In this document: one piece after another, positions 8,401 to 15,664 of the stretch | Layout of the letters: each line of letters begins with the position of its first letter | Position numbering within the stretch: position 1 is the stretch's first letter | NCBI GenBank assembly: GCA_002339345.1 | Contig: DDKM01000042.1 | Coordinates: 1-28,297, forward strand | DNA: 28,297 bases | Direction of reading: 5' to 3' | Origin: Firmicutes bacterium UBA2598 | GTDB taxonomy: Bacteria > Bacillota > PH28-bin88 | Position numbers and translations under genes: made by a program | Notes under the pieces: model-generated | What the model was told of the DNA's origin: nothing | The model's database searches: none | What the model saw: the letters and a program-made list of their open reading frames with translations, nothing else

Positions 8401-8560
8401 GTGGATATTGTATAAAATGGTGGAAGCGAATAGTCGGCATCATTCTGAGCCGTTGTGCGGTATTCGTGCTTGTACACGATGCAGAAGTAAACGGAAGCCA
8501 GGAGAGAATAAAACTCTGCTGGCTTTTTGCATTCCTACGAAACTGCAAAGGAGGTTAAAC
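8401..8560 (+). ncRNA. Structured 5' leader, candidate attenuator or riboswitch
   Basis: The predicted leader contains competing pairings. CGAATA (8427-8432) can pair with TATTCG (8461-8466), enclosing a CGGC/GCCG hairpin (8435-8438/8449-8452). TCGTG (8464-8468) can instead pair with CACGA (8475-8479), which breaks the first stem. GCATC (8437-8441) could also pair with GATGC (8478-8482). A terminator-like hairpin follows before the ribosome binding site. I do not recognise a known riboswitch class. The fold was worked out by eye. Confidence 0.4.
8495..8528 (+). terminator. Terminator-like hairpin in the leader
   Basis: AGCCAG (8496-8501) pairs with CTGGCT (8519-8524), and after one G/G mismatch AGAG (8503-8506) pairs with CTCT (8514-8517) around an A-rich loop. 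A run of five T residues (8524-8528) follows. It sits between the proposed promoter and the ribosome binding site at 8547-8554, the position of a transcription attenuator. Confidence 0.6.
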
Positions 8561-9925
8561 ATGGAACATTACCCAACCAAAGAGCTGGCAGAATTTATTG
8601 GTAAATTGGGATTTGATGACATCCCACCTCCGGTGGCCCACCAAGTAAAACTGGCATTTTTAGACGGATTGGGATGCGGTCTTTTCGGCTTTTCCACACC
8701 CTGGGGGAGGATTGTAGCCGGACTGGCTCAGGAACGTAGCTGCCGGGCTGAAGCCACTGTCCTGGGGGCCGGGTTTAAGGGAGATCTGGAGTACACAATC
8801 CTGGCTAACGGCACCATGATCCATTCCTTTGACTTTGATGATTATCATAACGCGAAGCTACACCCTGCTTCTGCGGTGGTCCCGGCTGCCCTGGCGGTGG
8901 CTGAAAGTGAAAAGATGAGTGGCAAGGATTTGTTGACCGCCGTGGTGGCTGGGTATGAAACCATGATCCGTATCAGTCTTGGGACCGGGCCCAATGCATC
9001 CCGCCTCCGTGGTTGGCATCTGACCGGGACTTGTGGTACTTTTGGGGCTGCAGCGGCGGTTGGTAGGCTGAAAGGCCTTGATGCCGAGAAAATTCAGAGC
9101 GCTCTTGGGTTAGCGGGAACCCAATCGTCTGGCTTATGGGCTTTTAACGCCGATGGGGCGATGAGTAAACGATTTCATCCCGGTAAGGCCGGTCAATCCG
9201 GTTTACTAGCGGTGTTACTTGCGGAGCGGGGGTTTGTAGGCCCTGGACAAATTCTGGAATATCATGATGGGGGCTTCTGTCGAGCTACTTCCGATGATTT
9301 CCATCTGGACAAGATAACAGTCGGCCTGGGAGAGGACTTTGAGGCTGGAAGAGTATGTATCAAGCCCTACGCCTGCTGCGGCAGCATTCATTCCGCCATT
9401 GATGCGGCCCTCAGCATTCGCCGAAAACAGCCGTTTTCGGTAGAAGATATTGATAGTGTCAATGTTTATGGCAGCAATGTCGTCAAGGTGCAGACCGGCT
9501 GGGACTACCAACCCACCACAGTTTTACAAGCCCAGATGAGCCTCAAGTACAGTGTGGCTGTAGCCCTGGCGGAGGGGAATGCACTGGTAAGCCAGTTCAC
9601 AGAGGACAAGATTAGGGATGTGGACTTGGTGAACCTAGCCGGGAGGGTGAATTTTATCGTTGCCCCCGAGTTGGATGCCCTGTATCCCCGCAAGTTCTGT
9701 AATGAGGTAGAAATAATCCTCAAAGACGGATCTCGTCAGCGTTGCCGGGTGGATGATCCTAAGGGGTCACCGTTAAACCCCATGAGCGAGGCCGAGGTTA
9801 TTGAAAAGTTTACTGACCTCGCGAGCGTTGCCGGGAAGGGGGACCAAGCAACGGCAATTATAGAGCAGGTGATGCGCCTGGAGCAATTGCCGGATGTAAG
9901 AACACTGACAACCCTGCTAGCTTGA
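8561..9925 (+). CDS. MmgE/PrpD family protein, copy 2
   Basis: A 454-residue member of the MmgE/PrpD tricarboxylate dehydratase/decarboxylase family. Motifs: DFDDYH (91-96) with His101, GWHLTGTCGTFGA (151-163) with His153, SKRFHPGKAG, and KPYACCGSIH, all retaining the expected His and Lys positions. The ATG at 8561 follows AAAGGAGG (8547-8554). The open frame reaches upstream to about 8393, but that part is the predicted leader. It is the first gene of the second operon; the next PrpD paralog starts 25 bases after its stop. Tandem PrpD-type genes may act on different stereoisomers or form mixed complexes; that is inference. Confidence 0.93.
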   Translation: MEHYPTKELAEFIGKLGFDDIPPPVAHQVKLAFLDGLGCGLFGFSTPWGRIVAGLAQERSCRAEATVLGAGFKGDLEYTILANGTMIHSFDFDDYHNAKLHPASAVVPAALAVAESEKMSGKDLLTAVVAGYETMIRISLGTGPNASRLRGWHLTGTCGTFGAAAAVGRLKGLDAEKIQSALGLAGTQSSGLWAFNADGAMSKRFHPGKAGQSGLLAVLLAERGFVGPGQILEYHDGGFCRATSDDFHLDKITVGLGEDFEAGRVCIKPYACCGSIHSAIDAALSIRRKQPFSVEDIDSVNVYGSNVVKVQTGWDYQPTTVLQAQMSLKYSVAVALAEGNALVSQFTEDKIRDVDLVNLAGRVNFIVAPELDALYPRKFCNEVEIILKDGSRQRCRVDDPKGSPLNPMSEAEVIEKFTDLASVAGKGDQATAIIEQVMRLEQLPDVRTLTTLLA

Positions 9926-9950
9926 GTATGCGAAAGGGGAAGATGAAACT

Positions 9951-11345
9951 TTGGGCTTGACACAGGAATTTGCCGAACTTCTCTCCACCATCAGCTATGA
10001 TACGCTGCCGGCAAGTGTTTTGGAGCGAACCAAATTGGCCATGCTGGACTTTCTAGGCTTAGCCGCAAGGGGCAGTAGGGTGGAATCTACCTTAGTCGTT
10101 CGGCGGTGGGTTAGTCAGGCGACAACTGGAGGACCGGCAACCGTTATTGGGACCGGGGAAAGACGCCCGGCTGAATATGCCGCCCTTTTGAACGGGGCTG
10201 CTGCGCATTCCTTAGAACTGGATGACATCCATAATGGAGCTTCCTTGCACCCGGGCGTTGTGATCTTTCCGACCGCTCTTGCTGTCGCCAGTGTGTTCCC
10301 CTGCGAAGGAAAGAAGTTTTTGGCTGCCGTGGTAGCTGGCTACGAAACCATGGCACGGCTGGGGGAGACTCTTCAGCCCCAGGTTCATTATGCGCGTGGA
10401 TTTCACCCCACGGCTACCTGCGGCGTGTTTGGGGCGGCAGTGACGGCGGCAAAGATAATGGACCTTCCCGTGGCGGGTCTGGTTACAGCTATGGGTATAG
10501 CTGGGAGTCAGGCCGCTGGTTCTCATGAATACCATGCCGGAGGGGGAACATGGACGAAACGTTTTCACCCCGGTTGGGCCGCCCATAGCGGAATCATCGC
10601 CGCCGGGCTTGCGAAGGCAGGCTTCCGGGCGCCTACCACTATCCTGGAAGGCCGAGACGGTTTTCTTCACGCCTACTCCGGCGACCCTGTACCCGAACGC
10701 TTATTGGACGGGTTCGGAAAGCCTTACGCCATTATGGCAACCGGGATGAAACCCTATGCCTGTTGCCGGTATAAACAGGGAGGCATTGACGGTATTCTTG
10801 AGATTGTACGCCGGCACAACTTGAAGCCGGAGGACATCAAGAGTATTCGGGTGGGTCTGGTGGGGCCGGCGATACCGATTATTGCAGAGCCGAGCGCAGT
10901 GAAGCAAAACCCCCGGCATGTGGCCGATGCGCAGTTCAGCATGCCCTTTGGGGCCGCGGTAGCGGCGGTGTTCCGGCGCGCATCCCTCAGCGAATATACT
11001 GAAAACGTGCTCGGCGACCCGCGGGTACAAGATATGATGCAGCGAGTAACTTGTTACCATGCTCCTGATTTGGATGCAAGTTACCCTCGTTTGTGGCCGA
11101 CCCGCGTGGAGATCGAGACGTTTTTCGGATTACGGGACAGTGTGCGGCTTGATACGCCCAAGGGTGATCCCGAAAATCCTCTCACTAAGGAAGAGGTAGA
11201 AGATAAATTTAGCAGTACGTGCGAAATTGTTTGGGGGCTTGAACAGCGGCGATCGATTGTGGAAACCGTTTATCGATTAGACGCGTTGGAGAATTTGGAG
11301 GATTTGCAGAGTCTACTTCATGGGCCTGATGTCTCAAACATCTAA
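9951..11345 (+). CDS. MmgE/PrpD family protein, copy 3 (altered active site)
   Basis: A 464-residue MmgE/PrpD protein directly after copy 2. DDIH (91-94), His100, GFHPTATCGVFGA with His152, TKRFHPG (202-208) and Lys267 are present. The motif that reads KPYxCCxxxH in the other three copies is KPYACCRYKQ here, so the conserved His is Gln276. An inserted stretch SHEYHAGGGT (191-200) precedes TKRFHPG. These changes suggest a different substrate or a non-catalytic partner. The TTG start at 9951 follows AGGGGA (9935-9940) with a 10-base gap; a second TTG two codons later is possible. The lyase gene starts 14 bases after its stop. Confidence 0.92.
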   Translation: MGLTQEFAELLSTISYDTLPASVLERTKLAMLDFLGLAARGSRVESTLVVRRWVSQATTGGPATVIGTGERRPAEYAALLNGAAAHSLELDDIHNGASLHPGVVIFPTALAVASVFPCEGKKFLAAVVAGYETMARLGETLQPQVHYARGFHPTATCGVFGAAVTAAKIMDLPVAGLVTAMGIAGSQAAGSHEYHAGGGTWTKRFHPGWAAHSGIIAAGLAKAGFRAPTTILEGRDGFLHAYSGDPVPERLLDGFGKPYAIMATGMKPYACCRYKQGGIDGILEIVRRHNLKPEDIKSIRVGLVGPAIPIIAEPSAVKQNPRHVADAQFSMPFGAAVAAVFRRASLSEYTENVLGDPRVQDMMQRVTCYHAPDLDASYPRLWPTRVEIETFFGLRDSVRLDTPKGDPENPLTKEEVEDKFSSTCEIVWGLEQRRSIVETVYRLDALENLEDLQSLLHGPDVSNI

Positions 11346-11359
11346 AAGGGGGGCTGCAA

Positions 11360-12268
11360 TTGAAGACCACGCGAGTTTTGCGGCAGAGGTTGCAACAGCC
11401 CGGTGTCATCCTGGCTCCGGGGGCCTTTAACGCCTTAATGGCCAAGGTCATTGAACAACTGGGCTTCCAAGTGGTCTATGCCACAGGGGCGGGGATCGCC
11501 AATAGTGTACTAGGGCAGCCCGATGTGGGACTGATGAGCATGGGGGAAGTCCTGGCCCAGGTGAATTATATAGTTAACGCCACTTCATTACCGGTTATTG
11601 CCGATATTGACACAGGCTATGGCAATGCTCTCAACGTCTATCGTACCGTGCGGGAATTTGAAAAGGCCGGGGTGGCAGCTCTACAGATTGAGGATCAGGT
11701 GGCGCCAAAGAAATGCGGGCACTTTCAGGGTAAGGCAGTGATTTCGACGGCCGAGATGGTACAAAAGATCAAGGCCGCCACTGATGCCAGGATTGACCCG
11801 GACCTTGTGATCATCGCCCGAACCGATGCCCGTGCCATTGACGGGATAGAAGCAGCTATTGAACGAGCCCAGATGTATATTGCTGCCGGGGCGGATGTTA
11901 CTTTTGTGGAAGCTCCCGATAGTGTGGAAGAACTACGGATGATCGGGGGGGCACTCTCTTCCCTAGCGCCCCAGGTCGCCAATATGATGGAGGGCGGGGT
12001 CACTCCGCTGGTGCAGAAAAAGGACCTCGAGGCCTATGGTTTCAAAATCATTATTTATGCCAACAGTGCCTTACGGGCCGCCCTGAAACAAGTAATCCAC
12101 GTCTTGGAACACCTCCGGGATGATGGTTGGACACAGGCGGTGGTAGCTGACATGGTGACGAAAAAAGAACGTGACACAATTACAGGTCTACCTGCCATCG
12201 AAGAACTCGAGAAGAAATATGCTATCCGGGAGAACGCGAAGGATGAAAATGGGGGGTTGGTTGGGTGA
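11360..12268 (+). CDS. PEP mutase/isocitrate lyase superfamily lyase (methylisocitrate or dimethylmalate lyase-like)
   Basis: A 302-residue TIM-barrel enzyme of the PEP mutase/isocitrate lyase superfamily. Family members cleave 2-methylisocitrate to pyruvate and succinate, or 2,3-dimethylmalate to pyruvate and propionate; others act on oxaloacetate or phosphonates. Seen: ATGAGIANSVLGQPD (41-55), the Mg-binding ADIDTGYGNA (81-90), IEDQVAPKKCGH (110-121) with catalytic-loop Cys119, and IIARTDARA. The KKCGH motif supports a C-C lyase rather than a phosphonate enzyme. Length fits PrpB (about 295). The TTG start at 11360 follows AAAAGGGGGG. Its stop overlaps the sdhA GTG by four bases (GTGA), which ties product formation to succinate oxidation. 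Which substrate it uses is open. Confidence 0.88.
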   Translation: MKTTRVLRQRLQQPGVILAPGAFNALMAKVIEQLGFQVVYATGAGIANSVLGQPDVGLMSMGEVLAQVNYIVNATSLPVIADIDTGYGNALNVYRTVREFEKAGVAALQIEDQVAPKKCGHFQGKAVISTAEMVQKIKAATDARIDPDLVIIARTDARAIDGIEAAIERAQMYIAAGADVTFVEAPDSVEELRMIGGALSSLAPQVANMMEGGVTPLVQKKDLEAYGFKIIIYANSALRAALKQVIHVLEHLRDDGWTQAVVADMVTKKERDTITGLPAIEELEKKYAIRENAKDENGGLVG

Positions 12269-14007
12269 ACAAGCGGGTGATTGAAACCAAGAAACTGGAT
12301 TGTGAAGTGCTGGTCGTCGGCGGGGGAGCCGCCGCGTGTATGGCCGCGATTAGCGCCAAGGAACAGGGAGCCGATGTATTATTGGTGGATAAGGGCCAGA
12401 TGGGTAAAAGCGGGTGCTCTCCCAACGCCCATGGAGGAATGGCTCTTTACCATAAGGATCCACGCGATGGGTGGCGGGTACATACCGAGGATACCCTGAT
12501 GAGTGGAGGGTTTCTTAACGACCAGGAGCTTGTCCGGATTATGACCCAGGAAAGTCGCCGGTTTGTCGCTCTCCTCGAGCGTTTCGGGTGCCTGTTTGAC
12601 CGGGATGAGGATGGGACCTACAGTGTCCGGAGGTTCGGCGGGCATGCCTATGCCAGGTCGGTATTCAGCGGTGACGAGACCGGCCACGAAATGATGATTG
12701 GCCTAAAGAAGGAAATGTTACGTCTTGGTGTCAGCTATATGGATGAAACTATGGCCACTCGAATCATCACTGCAGACGGCAGGGCTGTGGGGGCTGCTTG
12801 CCTGCACATTCCCACAGGTGAATTGTACTACATCCGGGCTGGTGCTGTGATTTTGGCGACCGCATGTGCCGCCGGGATCTGGCCGTCGGCTTCGGAGCGT
12901 CAACGGGGTGATGGTTTCAGCTTAGCTCTACAGGCCGGGGCTGAACTGGTGGACATGGAGTTCACTCAGTATCACCCCACCCATGCCTGGTGGCCGTTTG
13001 GAGTACGAGGTAGCGTGAGTGAAGGATTCCGGTCCGAAGGGGGGTACCTCCTGAACAGCGAAGGAGAGCGGTTTATGGAGCGCTATGACCCGGAGAAAAA
13101 GGAACTGGCTACCCGCGACAAGGTATCTGTTTGCATTTATAAAGAGATCAGGGCCGGCCGCGGGGCGGCTCATGGAGGGATCTATGCCTCTGTTGCCCAC
13201 CTGCCCTCAAAGTATGTTGAAGAACGGCTCCGGGTTATTTTCCGGAAATACATGAGTTACGGCTATGATATCCGCAAGGAACCCATTGAGGTCCGTCCCC
13301 GCCCGCATTATTCCAACGGGGGTGTCAAGACCAACACGAAGTGCCAAACAAGGATACCGGGACTTTATGCGGCCGGCGCGGTAACCGGTGGAGTGCACGG
13401 GGCCAACCGTCTAGGTTCAAATGCGCTGGTGGACATTCTCGTTTTTGGTGATATTGCCGGACGTGAAGCTGCTCTGGAGGTTGCTGCCCACCGTAAGAAG
13501 CCACCCTTTAACGAAAGCATGTTTGGAGAAGAAGTTGATCGCATTTCGGGCCTCATGGCACGCCGCCCGGATGACCCCATCACTACACCTCCTTTACGGC
13601 GTAAACACATTGAGATGATGGATAAATACATGGGCGTTTTGCGGACGGAAGAAGGCATGCGTATTATGCAGGAGGAGGTCGCCAGGGCCAAAGAAAAAGA
13701 CCTCCCCCGATTGATAGTTAAGAACCAATCCAAGGTGTACAACTACGAATTGAGGGATGCCCTGGAAATGTTCTTCCGGATCGATGTGGAAGAGATGGCG
13801 ATTACCGCCGCTTTAATGCGTACGGAAAGTCGGGGAGGACATTATCGGGAGGACTACCCGGTACGTAATGATAAGGAATGGCTAAAAAACATCATCTTCC
13901 GCAAAAAAAATGGTGAATTGCTCTTTGAACTGCGCGATGTAGCCATGCCTATTGTCAAGTTGAGCGATTTGCCTGAATACGCAAACTCTGATTCACCGTG
14001 GCATTAA
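12265..14007 (+). CDS. sdhA: Succinate dehydrogenase/fumarate reductase flavoprotein subunit
   Basis: A 580-residue SDH/FRD flavoprotein subunit, the catalytic part of a membrane complex with the next three genes. The FAD motif is EVLVVGGGAAACMAA (14-28). Catalytic and substrate-binding residues are visible: His237 (QYHPTH), Arg284 (ATRD), His348 (RPHYSNGG) and Arg382 (NRLGSNAL). The region that holds the covalently bound FAD-His in classical SdhA reads KSGCSPNAHGGMA (48-60), with Gly/Cys where SHT is expected, so FAD may be non-covalent. The C-terminal domain ends with the family motif RTESRGGHYREDYP. It overlaps the lyase stop by four bases. Direction (succinate oxidation or fumarate reduction) cannot be read from sequence. 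Confidence 0.92.
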   Translation: MNKRVIETKKLDCEVLVVGGGAAACMAAISAKEQGADVLLVDKGQMGKSGCSPNAHGGMALYHKDPRDGWRVHTEDTLMSGGFLNDQELVRIMTQESRRFVALLERFGCLFDRDEDGTYSVRRFGGHAYARSVFSGDETGHEMMIGLKKEMLRLGVSYMDETMATRIITADGRAVGAACLHIPTGELYYIRAGAVILATACAAGIWPSASERQRGDGFSLALQAGAELVDMEFTQYHPTHAWWPFGVRGSVSEGFRSEGGYLLNSEGERFMERYDPEKKELATRDKVSVCIYKEIRAGRGAAHGGIYASVAHLPSKYVEERLRVIFRKYMSYGYDIRKEPIEVRPRPHYSNGGVKTNTKCQTRIPGLYAAGAVTGGVHGANRLGSNALVDILVFGDIAGREAALEVAAHRKKPPFNESMFGEEVDRISGLMARRPDDPITTPPLRRKHIEMMDKYMGVLRTEEGMRIMQEEVARAKEKDLPRLIVKNQSKVYNYELRDALEMFFRIDVEEMAITAALMRTESRGGHYREDYPVRNDKEWLKNIIFRKKNGELLFELRDVAMPIVKLSDLPEYANSDSPWH

Positions 14008-14020
14008 GGAGGGGAAAAGC

Positions 14021-14785
14021 GTGACTTGCTATTTGCCACCTATTGATAAGCCCGACGCCATCTACAACATTCAAATATTGCGTTTTGATCCTGAAAAAGA
14101 CCGTTATCCACACTGGGAATCCTATCAGGTTCCTTTTGTAAGAACCATGACTGTTATTGAGGCCTTAGAGTACTTATGGGATCAGGGAGAGTATATTGCT
14201 TTTCGGTCCAACTGCCGCGAGTTTACCTGCGGCTCATGCGCCATGGAGATCAACGGCAAACCCGCGCTGGCCTGCGACACGCTTCTCGAGGACGGGATGC
14301 GTATTGAACCACTCAGCCGCTTCCCTGTGATTAAAGACTTGGTAGTAGATACTTCAACCGTGCCTGAACGATTCAAGGCCTTGAAGCTGTGGCCGGAATG
14401 TAAGCACCGTGAGCCGGCCACCAAGGATAGCCCGCCCTTGCCGGCAGCCAAGAGTGCCATTGAACACTACCGGGAGACCTATTCACGGTGCATTGAGTGC
14501 TATTCATGTTTGGATGCATGCCCGCAATCCGATAGCGACGAGTCGCCCTACTTCGGGCCGCTTTACATGTTGCAGTTAGCCAGGGTGATGGAGCACCCGT
14601 TAGATGAAAAGGACCGGGTAGCTCAGGCTGCTGAGGCCGGTATTTCGCACTGCATCAATTGTTATGAATGCGCAAATGTCTGTCCCATGAATCTCAGCCC
14701 GGCTACTATTGTAAATGAACTTAGATCAAAAACCATCCGCAGGCTAGATCTGCTCTTCGGTAGGCGACGGAAGGAGGTGGGGTAA
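14021..14785 (+). CDS. sdhB: Succinate dehydrogenase/fumarate reductase iron-sulfur subunit
   Basis: A 254-residue SdhB-type protein moving electrons from the FAD of SdhA to the membrane subunits. The 2Fe-2S site is Cys65, 70, 73 and 85 (CREFTCGSC, then C). CIECYSCLDACP supplies Cys157-167 for a 4Fe-4S cluster. The last motif, CINCYECANVCP (Cys211, 214, 217, 221), has four cysteines where classical SdhB has three, so it should bind 4Fe-4S rather than 3Fe-4S, as in E-type SDH and TfrB/HdrC-like proteins. The GTG start follows AAGGAGGGG (14006-14014), 13 bases after sdhA. The sdhC start is 2 bases after its stop. Confidence 0.92.
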   Translation: MTCYLPPIDKPDAIYNIQILRFDPEKDRYPHWESYQVPFVRTMTVIEALEYLWDQGEYIAFRSNCREFTCGSCAMEINGKPALACDTLLEDGMRIEPLSRFPVIKDLVVDTSTVPERFKALKLWPECKHREPATKDSPPLPAAKSAIEHYRETYSRCIECYSCLDACPQSDSDESPYFGPLYMLQLARVMEHPLDEKDRVAQAAEAGISHCINCYECANVCPMNLSPATIVNELRSKTIRRLDLLFGRRRKEVG

Positions 14786-14787
14786 AG

Positions 14788-15180
14788 GTGGGCGATGTTA
14801 CTCGTTCCCGCAAAAAGGTTACTCAAAGGTTTTTGGAAAGAACCTTTAGAGGGCGCCCCATGGGTATTGGCTCCTATGTCTGGATGTTTCAAAGGTTAAC
14901 TGGTCTTGTGTTGGCCTTTTATCTGGGCTTGCACCTGCTAGTACTGGGTTCAGCCTTAAAAGGTGGGGCTAGCTTCAACCAGGTGATGGCGATGCTGGAA
15001 ACACCTTGGATTAAGGTGCTAGAAACCGCTCTTGTATGGGTCGCTCTTTTTCATACGGCTAATGGTATCCGGTTGGTGTTGCTTGATTTGGTGCCATCTT
15101 TGAACCAACGTTCTTTAGCCTACGGGGCGCTAGTGGTGACCATTGTCTTGGGAGCGATGGGCACATCTTTCATGTGGTAG
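14788..15180 (+). CDS. sdhC: Succinate dehydrogenase cytochrome b subunit SdhC
   Basis: A 130-residue membrane anchor with three hydrophobic segments (about 37-56, 76-99 and 108-127). His49 (LGLHLL) and His89 within FHTANGIRLVLLD, the classical HxxxGIRxLxxD signature of SdhC, are candidate heme and quinone-site residues. The polar N terminus RPMGIGSYVWMFQRLTG also matches the SdhC quinone-site segment. The GTG start follows AAGGAGGTGG (14771-14780), which lies over the end of sdhB. Separate SdhC and SdhD genes indicate a two-subunit anchor. Confidence 0.88.
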   Translation: MGDVTRSRKKVTQRFLERTFRGRPMGIGSYVWMFQRLTGLVLAFYLGLHLLVLGSALKGGASFNQVMAMLETPWIKVLETALVWVALFHTANGIRLVLLDLVPSLNQRSLAYGALVVTIVLGAMGTSFMW

Positions 15181-15205
15181 TTAACAGGATTGGAGGGATA
15201 AAACG

Positions 15206-15589
15206 ATGGCAATATCCGAAACGCGGCTTATGCGCGGTACACCTGCTGCCCAGGCGGGGATTTTGAGTTGGCTCATGCAGCGTGTGACCGGGGCTTTTTT
15301 AGTGGTTTTCTTGCTGGCCCACCTGTGGGTAGTTCATGCCATGACCAGTGGGAGTTATGAAGCGGGTGAAATTGCTAGCCGCTTGCAGGGTGGGTGGTGG
15401 TTTCGCGCCTTAGATATCGGTTTGCTGGTTTTAGGCCTCTACCATGCCATAAATGGGGTATTGCGCGTGGCAGTAGAAGTTGGGCGCATCAAAGAGGGAA
15501 CTTACTGGCTACTACTTAGTGTAGCTTGGGGCCTAGGCTTGGTGATGTTATACTATGGAGTCATGGTTTTTAACGCCCTGCTAGGGTAA
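15206..15589 (+). CDS. sdhD: Succinate dehydrogenase membrane anchor subunit SdhD
   Basis: A 127-residue hydrophobic protein with three membrane segments (about 27-46, 67-90 and 100-124). SWLMQRVTGAFL near the start and LGLYHAINGVLRVAVE (76-91) follow SdhC/SdhD signatures; His39, His44 and His80 are candidate heme ligands. It probably forms the second half of the quinone-reactive anchor with SdhC. ATG start after GGAGGG (15192-15197). A 75-base gap, with GAAAGGGGAG before the next start, separates it from the PrpF-type gene, probably in the same transcript. Confidence 0.85.
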   Translation: MAISETRLMRGTPAAQAGILSWLMQRVTGAFLVVFLLAHLWVVHAMTSGSYEAGEIASRLQGGWWFRALDIGLLVLGLYHAINGVLRVAVEVGRIKEGTYWLLLSVAWGLGLVMLYYGVMVFNALLG

Positions 15590-15664
15590 AGGGGAAGGGG
15601 GTATTAAGGGAAAATATAAGAATCCCGAATATTTAGCAAATAAACTGAAAGGGGAGTATCACCC

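Larger units (their letters stand above)
8099..8560 (+). other. AT-rich intergenic control region
   Basis: This 462-base gap separates the two operons and is clearly richer in A and T than its neighbours. It holds two Fur-box-like sites, a short perfect palindrome (ATGTTC-G-GAACAT, 8178-8190), a sigma-A-like promoter, and a leader with a terminator-like hairpin; the main elements are listed separately. No convincing gene is present. A 30-codon frame at 8151-8243 has no ribosome binding site. The frame open from 8393 into the next gene is probably chance. Confidence 0.7.

Noticed and set aside
11360..12268. Assignment as phosphoenolpyruvate mutase
   Set aside because: The KKCGH motif in the active-site loop favours a C-C bond lyase, and no phosphonate genes are nearby.
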